Source of the DNA: Micropterix aruncella
Lineage: Eukaryota; Arthropoda; Insecta; Lepidoptera; Micropterigidae
Assembly (NCBI GenBank): GCA_944548615.1
Contig: OX155978.1
Coordinates: 6,768,609 to 6,832,608 of the forward strand
Direction: 5' to 3'
DNA: 64,000 nucleotides
Both the position numbers and the translations under genes were made by a program. Positions 13,701 to 29,363 of the stretch are shown in pieces (the stretch's first letter is position 1; each line of letters opens with the position of its first letter). The notes under the pieces were generated by a model. The model worked only from the letters and a program-made list of their open reading frames with translations, searched no databases and was not told the DNA's origin.

Positions 13701-16700
13701 TAGGTTAAAGGTAATCTTTCCAACTAATAGGAAAGAGCTGACTGCTTCCTTTCATTGATATGAGGGCATGTCACGCTTTTAGTTTTAAGTTTTCAGCTGA
13801 ATATTGATCGCAGCTTCTTTATATCGCACCTTTAGAAAATAAAAAAACGAAATTCGAAATTTTAAATTCTTCCATCTGTCAAGTAGCTCGTCTTGTCTTG
13901 TTATTTCCCCTGAAATAATAGGAAATTGAGTGAGTTTACGTATAAAGAAGGATTGTAGCTTAATTTTTGAGATAATTGGATGAAGGGTGAGCGTTTACTA
14001 GTTGAAAAATGGGCCCAACTTAAACCTACTCCTCTTTCCGCAAGTGAGAGGCATTCATCATTCTCGTTAACACCTAAAGCATTCCCGAATCCGATCAAGG
14101 GAATCCTTCGTCACGATGTAAGTGGCTTTTATAATTATTTACTTTATAATCATCTTATTGATCAATTCTAAAAAGAATATATACACAAAACTATCAAATA
14201 TTTCAAAATATTGAATTTTTACATATTTTATGTTTCGTTCATTGTAAATAATCCATTTAGGTTAAAGGTAATCTTTCCAACTAATAGGAAAGAGCTGACT
14301 GCTTCCTTTCATTGATATGAGGGCATGTCACGCTTTTAGTTTTAAGTTTTCAGCTGAATATTGATCGCAGCTTCTTTATATCGCACCTTTAGAAAATAAA
14401 AAAACGAAATTCGAAATTTTAAATTCTTCCATCTGTCAAGTAGCTCGTCTTGTCTTGTTATTTCCCCTGAAATAATAGGAAATTGAGTGAGTTTACGTAT
14501 AAAGAAGGATTGTAGCTTAATTTTTGAGATAATTGGATGAAGGGTAAGCGTTTACTAGTTGAAAAATGGGCCCAACTTAAACCTACTCCTCTTTCCGCAA
14601 GTGAGAGGCATTCATCATTCTCGTTAACACCTAAAGCATTCCCGAATCCGATCAAGGGAATCCTTCGTCACGATGTAAGTGGCTTTTATAATTATTTACT
14701 TTATAATCACCTTATTGATCAATTCTAAAAAGAATATATACACAAAACTATCAAATATTTCAAAATATTGAATTTTTACATATTTTATGTTTCGTTCATT
14801 GTAAATAATCCATTTAGGTTAAAGGTAATCTTTCCAACTAATAGGAAAGAGCTGACTGCTTCCTTTCATTGATATGAGGGCATGTCACGCTTTTAGTTTT
14901 AAGTTTTCAGCTGAATATTGATCGCAGCTTCTTTATATCGCACCTTTAGAAAATAAAAAAACGAAATTCGAAATTTTAAATTCTGCCATCTGTCAAGTAG
15001 CTCGTCTTGTCTTGTTATTTCCCCTGAAATAATAGGAAATTGAGTGAGTTTACGTATAAAGAAGGATTGTAGCTTAATTTTTGAGATAATTGGATGAAGG
15101 GTGAGCGTTTACTAGTTGAAAAATGGGCCCAACTTAAACCTACTCCTCTTTCCGCAAGTGAGAGGCATTCATCATTCTCGTTAACACCTAAAGCATTCCC
15201 GAATCCGATCAAGGGAATCCTTCGTCACGATGTAAGTGGCTTTTATAATTATTTACTTTATAATCATCTTATTGATCAATTCTAAAAAGAATATATACAC
15301 AAAACTATGAAATATTTCAAAATATTGAATTTTTACATATTTTATGTTTCGTTCATTGTAAATAATCCATTTAGGTTAAAGGTAATCTTTCCAACTAATA
15401 GGAAAGAGCTGACTGCTTCCTTTCATTGATATGAGGGCATGTCACGCTTTTAGTTTTAAGTTTTCAGCTGAATATTGATGGCAGCTTCTTTATATCGCAC
15501 CTTTAGAAAATAAAAAAACGAAATTCGAAATTTTAAATTCTTCCATCTGTCAAGTAGCTCGTCTTGTCTTGTTATTTCCCCTGAAATAATAGGAAATTGA
15601 GTGAGTTTACGTATAAAGAAGGATTGTAGCTTAATTTTTGAGATAATTGGATGAAGGGTGAGCGTTTATTAGTTGAAAAATGGGCCCAACTTAAACCTAC
15701 TCCTCTTTCCGCAAGTGAGAGGCATTCATCATTCTCGTTAACACCTAAAGCATTCCCGAATCCGATCAAGGGAATCCTTCGTCACGATGTAAGTGGCTTT
15801 TATAATTATTTACTTTTTAATCATCTTATTGATCAATTCTAAAAAGAATATATACACAAAACTATCAAATATTTCAAAATATTGAATTTTTACATATTTT
15901 ATGTTTCGTTCATTGTAAATAATCCATTTAGGTTAAAGGTAATCTTTCCAACTAATAGGAAAGAGCTGACTGCTTCCTTTCATTGATATGAGGGCATGTC
16001 ACGCTTTTAGTTTTAAGTTTTCAGCTGAATATTGATCGCAGCTTCTTTATATCGCACCTTTAGAAAATAAAAAAACGAAATTCGAAATTTTAAATTCTTC
16101 CATCTGTCAAGTAGCTCGTCTTGTCTTGTTATTTCCCCTGAAATAATAGGAAATTGAGTGAGTTTACGTATAAAGAAGGATTGTAGCTTAATTTTTGAGA
16201 TAATTGGATGAAGGGTGAGCGTTTACTAGTTGAAAAATGGGCCCAACTTAAACCTACTCCTCTTTCCGCAAGTGAGAGGCATTCATCATTCTCGTTAACA
16301 CCTAAAGCATTCCCGAATCCGATCAAGGGAATCCTTCGTCACGATGTAAGTGGCTTTTATAATTATTTACTTTTTAATCATCTTATTGATCAATTCTAAA
16401 AAGAATATATACACAAAACTATCAAATATTTCAAAATATTGAATTTTTACATATTTTATGTTTCGTTCATTGTAAATAATCCATTTAGGTTAAAGGTAAT
16501 CTTTCCAACTAATAGGAAAGAGCTGACTGCTTCCTTTCATTGATATGAGGGCATGTCACGCTTTTAGTTTTAAGTTTTCAGCTGAATATTGATGGCAGCT
16601 TCTTTATATCGCACCTTTAGAAAATAAAAAAACGAAATTCGAAATTTTAAATTCTTCCATCTGTCAAGTAGCTCGTCTTGTCTTGTTATTTCCCCTGAAA

Positions 16701-19700
16701 TAATAGGAAATTGAGTGAGTTTACGTATAAAGAAGGATTGTAGCTTAATTTTTGAGATAATTGGATGAAGGGTGAGCGTTTATTAGTTGAAAAATGGGCC
16801 CAACTTAAACCTACTCCTCTTTCCGCAAGTGAGAGGCATTCATCATTCTCGTTAACACCTAAAGCATTCCCGAATCCGATCAAGGGAATCCTTCGTCACG
16901 ATGTAAGTGGCTTTTATAATTATTTACTTTTTAATCATCTTATTGATCAATTCTAAAAAGAATATATACACAAAACTATCAAATATTTCAAAATATTGAA
17001 TTTTTACATATTTTATGTTTCGTTCATTGTAAATAATCCATTTAGGTTAAAGGTAATCTTTCCAACTAATAGGAAAGAGCTGACTGCTTCCTTTCATTGA
17101 TATGAGGGCATGTAACGCTTTTAGTTTTAAGTTTTCAGCTGAATATTGATCGCAGCTTCTTTATATCGCACCTTTAGAAAATAAAAAAACGAAATTCGAA
17201 ATTTTAAATTCTTCCATCTGTCAAGTAGCTCGTCTTGTCTTGTTATTTCCCCTGAAATAATAGGAAATTGAGTGAGTTTACGTATAAAGAAGGATTGTAG
17301 CTTAATTTTTGAGATAATTGGATGAAGGGTGAGCGTTTACTAGTTGAAAAATGGGCCCAACTTAAACCTACTCCTCTTTCCGCAAGTGAGAGGCATTCAT
17401 CATTCTCGTTAACACCTAAAGCATTCCCGAATCCGATCAAGGGAATCCTTCGTCACGATGTAAGTGGCTTTTATAATTATTTACTTTTTAATCATCTTAT
17501 TGATCAATTCTAAAAAGAATATATACACAAAACTATCAAATATTTCAAAATATTGAATTTTTACATATTTTATGTTTCGTTCATTGTAAATAATCCATTT
17601 AGGTTAAAGGTAATCTTTCCAACTAATAGGAAAGAGCTGACTGCTTCCTTTCATTGATATGAGGGCATGTCACGCTTTTAGTTTTAAGTTTTCAGCTGAA
17701 TATTGATCGCAGCTTCTTTATATCGCACCTTTAGAAAATAAAAAAACGAAATTCGAAATTTTAAATTCTTCCATCTGTCAAGTAGCTCGTCTTGTCTTGT
17801 TATTTCCCCTGAAATAATAGGAAATTGAGTGAGTTTACGTATAAAGAAGGATTGTAGCTTAATTTTTGAGATAATTGGATGAAGGGTGAGCGTTTATTAG
17901 TTGAAAAATGGGCCCAACTTAAACCTACTCCTCTTTCCGCAAGTGAGAGGCATTCATCATTCTCGTTAACACCTAAAGCATTCCCGAATCCGATCAAGGG
18001 AATCCTTCGTCACGATGTAAGTGGCTTTTATAATTATTTACTTTTTAATCATCTTATTGATCAATTCTAAAAAGAATATATACACAAAACTATCAAATAT
18101 TTCAAAATATTGAATTTTTACATATTTTATGTTTCGTTCATTGTAAATAATCCATTTAGGTTAAAGGTAATCTTTCCAACTAATAGGAAAGAGCTGACTG
18201 CTTCCTTTCATTGATATGAGGGCATGTCACGCTTTTAGTTTTAAGTTTTCAGCTGAATATTGATCGCAGCTTCTTTATATCGCACCTTTAGAAAATAAAA
18301 AAACGAAATTCGAAATTTTAAATTCTTCCATCTGTCAAGTAGCTCGTCTTGTCTTGTTATTTCCCCTGAAATAATAGGAAATTGAGTGAGTTTACGTATA
18401 AAGAAGGATTGTAGCTTAATTTTTGAGATAATTGGATGAAGGGTGAGCGTTTACTAGTTGAAAAATGGGCCCAACTTAAACCTACTCCTCTTTCCGCAAG
18501 TGAGAGGCATTCATCATTCTCGTTAACACCTAAAGCATTCCCGAATCCGATCAAGGGAATCCTTCGTCACGATGTAAGTGGCTTTTATAATTATTTACTT
18601 TTTAATCATCTTATTGATCAATTCTAAAAAGAATATATACACAAAACTATCAAATATTTCAAAATATTGAATTTTTACATATTTTATGTTTCGTTCATTG
18701 TAAATAATCCATTTAGGTTAAAGGTAATCTTTCCAACTAATAGGAAAGAGCTGACTGCTTCCTTTCATTGATATGAGGGCATGTCACGCTTTTAGTTTTA
18801 AGTTTTCAGCTGAATATTGATCGCAGCTTCTTTATATCGCACCTTTAGAAAAAAAAAAACGAAATTCGAAATTTTAAATTCTTCCATCTGTCAAGTAGCT
18901 CGTCTTGTCTTGTTATTTCCCCTGAAATAATAGGAAATTGAGTGAGTTTACGTATAAAGAAGGATTGTAGCTTAATTTTTGAGATAATTGGATGAAGGGT
19001 GAGCGTTTACTAGTTGAAAAATGGGCCCAACTTAAACCTACTCCTCTTTCCGCAAGTGAGAGGCATTCATCATTCTCGTTAACACCTAAAGCATTCCCGA
19101 ATCCGATCAAGGGAATCCTTCGTCACGATGTAAGTGGCTTTTATAATTATTTACTTTTTAATCATCTTATTGATCAATTCTAAAAAGAATATATACACAA
19201 AACTATCAAATATTTCAAAATATTGAATTTTTACATATTTTATGTTTCGTTCATTGTAAATAATCCATTTAGGTTAAAGGTAATCTTTCCAACTAATAGG
19301 AAAGAGCTGACTGCTTCCTTTCATTGATATGAGGGCATGTCACGCTTTTAGTTTTAAGTTTTCAGCTGAATATTGATCGCAGCTTCTTTATATCGCACCT
19401 TTAGAAAATAAAAAAACGAAATTCGAAATTTTAAATTCTTCCATCTGTCAAGTAGCTCGTCTTGTCTTGTTATTTCCCCTGAAATAATAGGAAATTGAGT
19501 GAGTTTACGTATAAAGAAGGATTGTAGCTTAATTTTTGAGATAATTGGATGAAGGGTGAGCGTTTACTAGTTGAAAAATGGGCCCAACTTAAACCTACTC
19601 CTCTTTCCGCAAGTGAGAGGCATTCATCATTCTCGTTAACACCTAAAGCATTCCCGAATCCGATCAAGGGAATCCTTCGTCACGATGTAAGTGGCTTTTA

Positions 19701-22566
19701 TAATTATTTACTTTTTAATCATCTTATTGATCAATTCTAAAAAGAATATATACACAAAACTATCAAATATTTCAAAATATTGAATTTTTACATATTTTAT
19801 GTTTCGTTCATTGTAAATAATCCATTTAGGTTAAAGGTAATCTTTCCAACTAATAGGAAAGAGCTGACTGCTTCCTTTCATTGATATGAGGGCATGTCAC
19901 GCTTTTAGTTTTAAGTTTTCAGCTGAATATTGATCGCAGCTTCTTTATATCGCACCTTTAGAAAATAAAAAAACGAAATTCGAAATTTTAAATTCTTCCA
20001 TCTGTCAAGTAGCTCGTCTTGTCTTGTTATTTCCCCTGAAATAATAGGAAATTGAGTGAGTTTACGTATAAAGAAGGATTGTAGCTTAATTTTTGAGATA
20101 ATTGGATGAAGGGTGAGCGTTTATTAGTTGAAAAATGGGCCCAACTTAAACCTACTCCTCTTTCCGCAAGTGAGAGGCATTCATCATTCTCGTTAACACC
20201 TAAAGCATTCCCGAATCCGATCAAGGGAATCCTTCGTCACGATGTAAGTGGCTTTTATAATTATTTACTTTTTAATCATCTTATTGATCAATTCTAAAAA
20301 GAATATATACACAAAACTATCAAATATTTCAAAATATTGAATTTTTACATATTTTATGTTTCGTTCATTGTAAATAATCCATTTAGGTTAAAGGTAATCT
20401 TTCCAACTAATAGGAAAGAGCTGACTGCTTCCTTTCATTGATATGAGGGCATGTCACGCTTTTAGTTTTAAGTTTTCAGCTGAATATTGATCGCAGCTTC
20501 TTTATATCGCACCTTTAGAAAATAAAAAAACGAAATTCGAAATTTTAAATTCTTCCATCTGTCAAGTAGCTCGTCTTGTCTTGTTATTTCCCCTGAAATA
20601 ATAGGAAATTGAGTGAGTTTACGTATAAAGAAGGATTGTAGCTTAATTTTTGAGATAATTGGATGAAGGGTGAGCGTTTACTAGTTGAAAAATGGGCCCA
20701 ACTTAAACCTACTCCTCTTTCCGCAAGTGAGAGGCATTCATCATTCTCGTTAACACCTAAAGCATTCCCGAATCCGATCAAGGGAATCCTTCGTCACGAT
20801 GTAAGTGGCTTTTATAATTATTTACTTTTTAATCATCTTATTGATCAATTCTAAAAAGAATATATACACAAAACTATCAAATATTTCAAAATATTGAATT
20901 TTTACATATTTTATGTTTCGTTCATTGTAAATAATCCATTTAGGTTAAAGGTAATCTTTCCAACTAATAGGAAAGAGCTGACTGCTTCCTTTCATTGATA
21001 TGAGGGCATGTAACGCTTTTAGTTTTAAGTTTTCAGCTGAATATTGATCGCAGCTTCTTTATATCGCACCTTTAGAAAATAAAAAAACGAAATTCGAAAT
21101 TTTAAATTCTTCCATCTGTCAAGTAGCTCGTCTTGTCTTGTTATTTCCCCTGAAATAATAGGAAATTGAGTGAGTTTACGTATAAAGAAGGATTGTAGCT
21201 TAATTTTTGAGATAATTGGATGAAGGGTGAGCGTTTACTAGTTGAAAAATGGGCCCAACTTAAACCTACTCCTCTTTCCGCAAGTGAGAGGCATTCATCA
21301 TTCTCGTTAACACCTAAAGCATTCCCGAATCCGATCAAGGGAATCCTTCGTCACGATGTAAGTGGCTTTTATAATTATTTACTTTTTAATCATCTTATTG
21401 ATCAATTCTAAAAAGAATATATACACAAAACTATCAAATATTTCAAAATATTGAATTTTTACATATTTTATGTTTCGTTCATTGTAAATAATCCATTTAG
21501 GTTAAAGGTAATCTTTCCAACTAATAGGAAAGAGCTGACTGCTTCCTTTCATTGATATGAGGGCATGTCACGCTTTTAGTTTTAAGTTTTCAGCTGAATA
21601 TTGATCGCAGCTTCTTTATATCGCACCTTTAGAAAATAAAAAAACGAAATTCGAAATTTTAAATTCTTCCATCTGTCAAGTAGCTCGTCTTGTCTTGTTA
21701 TTTCCCCTGAAATAATAGGAAATTGAGTGAGTTTACGTATAAAGAAGGATTGTAGCTTAATTTTTGAGATAATTGGATGAAGGGTGAGCGTTTACTAGTT
21801 GAAAAATGGGCCCAACTTAAACCTACTCCTCTTTCCGCAAGTGAGAGGCATTCATCATTCTCGTTAACACCTAAAGCATTCCCGAATCCGATCAAGGGAA
21901 TCCTTCGTCACGATGTAAGTGGCTTTTATAATTATTTACTTTTTAATCATCTTATTGATCAATTCTAAAAAGAATATATACACAAAACTATCAAATATTT
22001 CAAAATATTGAATTTTTACATATTTTATGTTTCGTTCATTGTAAATAATCCATTTAGGTTAAAGGTAATCTTTCCAACTAATAGGAAAGAGCTGACTGCT
22101 TCCTTTCATTGATATGAGGGCATGTCACGCTTTTAGTTTTAAGTTTTCAGCTGAATATTGATCGCAGCTTCTTTATATCGCACCTTTAGAAAATAAAAAA
22201 ACGAAATTCGAAATTTTAAATTCTTCCATCTGTCAAGTAGCTCGTCTTGTCTTGTTATTTCCCCTGAAATAATAGGAAATTGAGTGAGTTTACGTATAAA
22301 GAAGGATTGTAGCTTAATTTTTGAGATAATTGGATGAAGGGTGAGCGTTTATTAGTTGAAAAATGGGCCCAACTTAAACCTACTCCTCTTTCCGCAAGTG
22401 AGAGGCATTCATCATTCTCGTTAACACCTAAAGCATTCCCGAATCCGATCAAGGGAATCCTTCGTCACGATGTAAGTGGCTTTTATAATTATTTACTTTT
22501 TAATCATCTTATTGATCAATTCTAAAAAGAATATATACACAAAACTATCAAATATTTCAAAATATT
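1761..22566 (+). repeat. 557-bp satellite array, main block (about 37 units)
   Basis: Head-to-tail monomers with an exact 557-bp period from the first forward copy to 22566. One single-base deletion in an A-run near 18850 makes that unit 556 bp. Units differ by only a few bases, for example a C/T change that alters Ser to Asn in the minus-strand frame, tataatc versus tttaatc, gatcgcag versus gatggcag, and catgtcacg versus catgtaacg. The monomer is about two-thirds AT. The block ends with a partial unit at 22565, where the sequence jumps about 323 bp forward within the monomer. Unit length, homogeneity and lack of a coding period fit a satellite kept uniform by unequal exchange. Confidence 0.97.
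2275..2420 (+). other. Exon-like module inside each monomer (representative copy)
   Basis: One copy is listed; equivalents recur every 557 bp. On the plus strand a possible acceptor (tttttgag) precedes a frame with an ATG at 2283 that runs without stops for 46 codons to the Asp codon at 2418-2420, followed at once by GTAAGT, a perfect insect 5' splice site. Beyond the donor the frame continues 17 more codons into AT-rich sequence. The peptide includes [15 protein letters not shown] fits the [GS]IL[KR] PP1-docking motif of inhibitor-2-type proteins, but such a short match is weak. The minus strand is also open for 65 codons over the same DNA and carries a good acceptor (attatttcag) further on. 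The module may be a captured exon or a satellite with chance open frames. No family is recognised. Confidence 0.35.
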
Positions 22567-25217
<2,651 letters not shown>

Positions 25218-25783
25218 AGTTTTGTATTTATGTCACTGTAGCTTAATATCGACATTTGAGGGATGTATTAGTTATCCCTATAGTGGTGATTTAAGGCAGA
25301 GATCTACTTAGCACGGATTCCGTCCGATGCGCTTGCGCAATACGCTTCTATACATGATGGATTGCGATGAGCTAACTCACCTGTGAATCCGCGTTAACAA
25401 ACCGGCATCGAACAAAAAACTGCTAGTCATACGATTTGACGAGTTTCGTGTGGATAATGGAGCAACGACACATACGACGAGCTTTATTTTATGCATAATA
25501 AGCTTAATTGTATTATTTATGATTTTATTGTATATTCTTAATGAATAAATTGAATACTGAATACTGAATAGTAGACACGAAAATATTAAAATTATATGTG
25601 GAAACAGATAACAATTCTGCATCTGTTGATAGGTATATAATAGGTAATACGAGCAGATATTAACGCAATCTGTTGATAGGTAACGTAAGACTAAATAAAT
25701 AGTCAAAATTAATATATTCAGGAATGGTAATAGTATCAGTTACATATATGCATATTGTAACTGATAATGAATGTTTAATGATT
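25218..25783. other. AT-rich flank with a LINE/SINE-type 3' tail
   Basis: No gene is supported. At about 25540-25570 the sequence aataaattgaatactgaat and its short iterations resemble a plus-strand retroposon 3' tail with a simple-repeat end. The motif atctgttgataggta occurs twice (near 25621 and 25669). A minus-strand ORF of 109 codons at 25377-25706 crosses this low-complexity DNA and shows no recognisable domain. Confidence 0.4.
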
Positions 25784-25830
25784 GATCACGATAGTATTTA
25801 CAATTTCTAAATAGGGTTCCGTATTTTTCC
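25784..25830 (-). repeat. Right arm of the 47-bp inverted repeat bracketing the satellite
   Basis: Reverse complement of 179-225 with one mismatch. It lies about 570 bp outside the right (TA)n tract, while the left arm lies about 710 bp outside the left tract. Confidence 0.75.
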
Positions 25831-25866
25831 GTAAGACAAGTACAAGTTAGAAATACCGAGTTTTTT

Positions 25867-26099
25867 TCACTTTTTCGATTTTATCATATTTAATCATAAT
25901 TATCTAATTGTTTTACAAAATTATATTTCAATATTCTATATACAAAATTTCAATGCAATCATTGCACAGTTATTATTTTTATGATTGCAATAGTAGTTCC
26001 ATAGTTATAGTACTTTTTGACGAGCGCGGCGTTATTGCAAGAAATTCCAATAAATTGCCGCGGTCTGCCATGAAATTATGCCGCTACTTGAAGGGTTAA
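25867..26099 (+). repeat. Dispersed repeat copy 1, ending AAGGG-TTAA
   Basis: This segment matches 39928-40149 in the same direction, sharing cataattatctaattgtttt, an Ile/Tyr-rich AT stretch and the final aaggg followed by ttaa. An end abutting TTAA is the hallmark of piggyBac-type insertion, so it may be one end of a piggyBac-like non-autonomous element. The left boundary and an opposing terminal repeat were not found. The 63-codon ORF inside it is not considered real. Confidence 0.55.
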
Positions 26100-26221
26100 A
26101 TGAATAACAAAGTACCGCTTTTGATTTTGGACGCCCTGTATGCAGCTTTCGTAATATGCACTTGAGCGTGTTTGTAGCTTCTCATTCCTTTCTTATGGTA
26201 ATAATTTAATGACATAATAAT

Positions 26222-26360
26222 AAGCAAGTCATCGCTGATTGAATTGGAAGTGTCAAATGATTCCTCTGTATAAGCTTTAGCATATTAATACTTAATAATT
26301 GATATGGTAATACTAGCAGATGAATACTTTGATGCCTGATTCAATAAGCGATGACTTGCT
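26222..26360. repeat. 22-bp inverted repeat pair
   Basis: agcaagtcatcgctgattga at 26222 has its reverse complement ending near 26360, with 21 of 22 bases matching across a loop of about 95 bp. This could be a small stem-loop or the ends of a tiny element. No transposase or target duplication is seen. Confidence 0.5.
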
Positions 26361-27174
26361 AAACTTCACAGTAAAGTTATCGACGAAGTCTTTATACAAA
26401 ATAACAAGTTTAGTACCTAATGTTCATTATAAAAGAGTTGTCAATAATCCACGAAGTTGGATACTTAATCGGTCGATGTCCGTAGACAGTAGCAGCATTA
26501 TATAGGGTATTAGCACAATACCTATACCGAACAGTAAGCGCACACTGGAGCAGCAGGGCGTTGCGGGGATAGGGAGCGAGGAAAGTGAGCAGAGGGATAG
26601 GCGTCACGCGGGGTTGGAGGTTGTCAAATTTCTGAAATGTATGAATATCTGCGTCGGCAGGGTAGCGGCTATATGGCAGCCATATGCGAGCCCTTAGGAC
26701 TCGTGACGTCGCACGGTGGGCGAAACGGCACTTTGCCGGGTTTATGAATCAACTTTGTTTTTTCACTGTTTTATTTATGGCGATGGATAGACCTTATTAT
26801 TCTTAACAATTGTCGACCTATGTGTTTTTTTTAAACGTTATACTTTGGGCATAAACTGAATGTCTGCTTTGTCCTGATACATCCCGCTTCGAATGCTTTT
26901 TACCCTAATCCTTGTCTCCTCTACCATCATTCTGCATATTAAAAAAAACAAAAATGCCACCTTGCTAGATGAGAGACTAGGAAAAATTATAAAAACCACA
27001 CATTTCAAAGCATATTTTTTTATTATCTTAGGTTATTGAAAGGCAAATTTTACGCGGAAAAGTACGTAAAACTACGTAACAAGACAAATAACTAATTAAA
27101 ACTGACAATAGTAGATTTTGAATGTAGACACCTAGTTAGTAATTAGTATAGTAATAAAGCAACACTAATATAGT
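26361..27174. other. Intergenic DNA, no gene recognised
   Basis: Short GC-richer islands (26500-26740) lie between AT-rich stretches. Overlapping ORFs of about 60 codons exist on both strands at 26320-26607 but have no recognisable domain or codon signal. Confidence 0.3.
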
Positions 27175-27489
27175 AATGTTATTTGTTGAGTGGGGCTTTT
27201 CTAAGGTCTTTATAAGCCTTGTAACACTGCGACCATTGCTGATCTGTGTGATTGTGTTCGCCACCTACTATAGTTCTCCGCTAAGCCTCGCGTCATTTAT
27301 GAACCGCAACAGGCTTTTGGCGACAGATTGTTTTACCTCCTCAGGTTGGAGGTAATGACCACCCAAGTGGATGTATCTTTTACGCATCAGCGGGCCACAC
27401 TCGCACATGAGGTGCAGGGGAGTTTCCTCGACCCCTTGGCAGAACCTGCACATCCTTGTGCAGGTGAAAATCAAAGTGCAGGTGAACAT
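27175..27489 (-). mobile_element. 5'-truncated LINE (I/LOA/R1-type C-terminus and 3' UTR)
   Basis: The minus-strand frame ending at 27268 encodes MCRFCQGVEETPLHLMCECG then PLMRKRY, the CCHC-type zinc-knuckle that follows the RNase H domain in several insect LINE clades. The 3' UTR (27267 down to about 27175) matches that of the longer copy at 35171-35868: both contain gtggggcttttctaaggtc and cgccacctactatag. The protein ends in FINDARLSGEL, which shows the undamaged C-terminus for this family. Reverse transcriptase and endonuclease are missing, so this is a dead-on-arrival copy. Confidence 0.85.
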
Positions 27490-27892
27490 TTATGATCAAT
27501 TAATTACTTATACTGCCGAAAGCATATCACAAATTACTGCAAATTTATTTGAAAAGACATTTATTGACATTTGTTGAGATGTGGTCTGCTCTGACAATCT
27601 CTTTAAATGCCGCTGGTGTGGATCGCAGGATACTAAAGATGAAAACGCCCTATTCCATTGGTTTCACTATTTATTGCTGGTTTAAATGCAGTATATATTT
27701 ACAGTGCGCGCTTGCGAATTTTCACAATTCAAAAGGCAGGTCGTTAGGCATCCGCTCGATCGATACGAATGGCAACTGACGTGAGTGGCAGCGTTCAGCC
27801 AAGTCCCTCTTTCCGCTCATTGGTTGCGTTCAGCTGTGTCATTTACTAAGTTGCCCCGCTAGAAAGTAGAGAATGTAAGCGATATGTAACAT

Positions 27893-28093
27893 ATGGTGAG
27901 GAGCTAATGGGCCCTGTTGCAGTTACGCCACTAAGACCCATGTGTGTAGGGTCGGCCAAACGCACGGGTCAACACCCATCCGGCGGCCTCCACGCAAAAG
28001 TGCGAGCCCTGGTAGGACTCTGGCCTGGGGGGCAGTTTACCCTAGGAGTCAATCTTCGGCGCTCCTGGACGGTTTGCGCACCGTGCGGCGTCA
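27893..28093 (+). mobile_element. GC-rich element, module A only
   Basis: It starts gaggagctaatgggccc and continues through a block ending cgcaccgtgcggcgtca, matching the 5' module of the copies at 44957 and 58122. The 3' module B is absent; the sequence instead passes straight into Helitron helicase coding sequence at about 28094. A retroposon losing its 3' half while keeping the 5' half is unusual, so a later insertion or deletion is likely. Confidence 0.8.
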
Positions 28094-28426
28094 GGTAATC
28101 GAGTAAAAGATGTACAGTTACCAAGCATCCCAATGCTTCCGTCAGCTATGCCATTCGAATTCAAACGTTTGCAGTTTCCGGTGCGACTTGCGTTTGCAAT
28201 GACCATCAACAAAGCACATGGACAATCGCTACAAGTGTGTGGACTAAATTTAAAAAATCAAAGCTTTTCACATGGACAACTGTATGTGGCATGCTCATGC
28301 GCCGGAAAACCTTCTCATTTATTCGTGTATGCACCAGATGGAAAAACAAAAAAATGTGTATCCAAAAGCACTTCAATAAACACAAACACAAACACTTTCT
28401 TTGCAATGCATGTCGGCTGGAGCTAG
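28094..28426 (+). pseudogene. Helitron Rep-helicase, C-terminal fragment
   Basis: The frame is open from about 28094, upstream of the first ATG at 28133, and stops after 28426. It encodes PFEFKRLQFPVRLAF, MTINKAHGQSLQ and FSHGQLYVACS, the signature end of the PIF1-like helicase of Helitrons (helicase motifs V and VI). The usual form is TINKAQGQ, here TINKAHGQ, and the final SR of the arginine-finger region reads SC. The Rep nuclease and helicase motifs I to IV are missing. The protein runs on into a Thr/Asn-rich tail unlike the family. Family identity is confident; the element is dead. Confidence 0.9.
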
Positions 28427-28466
28427 TATTGACTAAAATTACTGATTCTGATTCGTTATCAGAAAT

Positions 28467-28691
28467 TTGGACTTGGCAACATTTTCCAGTGGACTACCTA
28501 TCAACGCTATGCCCATTGATAAGTACTTCAAAGATTGCAAAGCGGGTGCAAGCATGCGTGAAAAGTGGTACATCCTGCCTCCGTCGAAATTAGCAGGTCA
28601 AAAATTCTTCATTTTCTATGCAAATAACGCAAATCCTATGCGGCTATTAAACAAAGGTGTTGCCCAACGGAACAACGAATACCGTCTATAA
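28467..28691 (+). other. Unrecognised open frame downstream of Helitron fragment
   Basis: A 74-codon frame with a mixed, non-repetitive composition, including DKYFKDCKAGASMREKWYIL. It lies 40 bp beyond the Helitron helicase stop. I do not recognise it. It could be a scrap of another element or chance. No splice or promoter signal is evident. Confidence 0.15.
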
Positions 28692-28916
28692 CGATTGCCA
28701 TTACGAAGCGATTATCCCACTGACCAGTGCTTCAAATAGAATTACGTGGATTCATATTCATTTCCATTTTATATTAATATATTTACAAAACTGCAGACTA
28801 ACGGCCTTATTGAGTCGGCCGTAAGCATCGCACAGTGGTTCGAAGTCACGAAATCCTGGCCAAAACTTGACCTTTGGTGGGAATAAAACTTAGTATGAGG
28901 GAATTTTGAAGGTCGC

Positions 28917-29205
28917 TGATTATGAATCCGAAATCCAAATTATTGTAAACAAAATGGCCGATTCAATATGGCGGACATGGATGTGAAAGATGTGTCAGAT
29001 CTTTACGAAAATTGGTTTACGCTGGTTTTTCGTATCGCTGATTATGAATCCGAAATCCAAATTATTGTAAACAAAATGGCCAATCCAAAATGGCCGACAT
29101 AGATGTGAAAAAGATGGCAGATCTTGACGAAAATTGGTAAAGATTTGTTTTCAGTTTCCCTGATGACATCCGAAATCCAAATTATTGTAAACAAAATGGC
29201 CGACG
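28917..29205 (+). repeat. Degenerate tandem repeat, about 120-bp period, 2.5 units
   Basis: The block atgaatccgaaatccaaatt followed by attgtaaacaaaatggccga recurs near 28920, 29043 and 29166, with intervening text (atgtgaaa, agatct, gaaaattgg) also conserved between the first two units. A minisatellite with no coding evidence. Confidence 0.8.
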
Positions 29206-29363
29206 TGAAAAGACCTCATTTCCATAAAAGTATTTATACAGTGGGTTTCGCGGTTCCTTATTACAAGTACTCATGTGCGTAAGAAAAATATCCGATTTTT
29301 TATGAAATTTTATTGAATATTTCAATAATAATAATAATTATTATATTTAGACCCAATTAATAT

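Noticed and set aside
2204..22525. About 75 ORFs of 63-65 codons repeating every 557 bp on both strands
   Set aside because: They are copies of one satellite monomer. Conservation is equal inside and outside the frames, so it does not show selection for protein. One representative is listed as an exon-like module.
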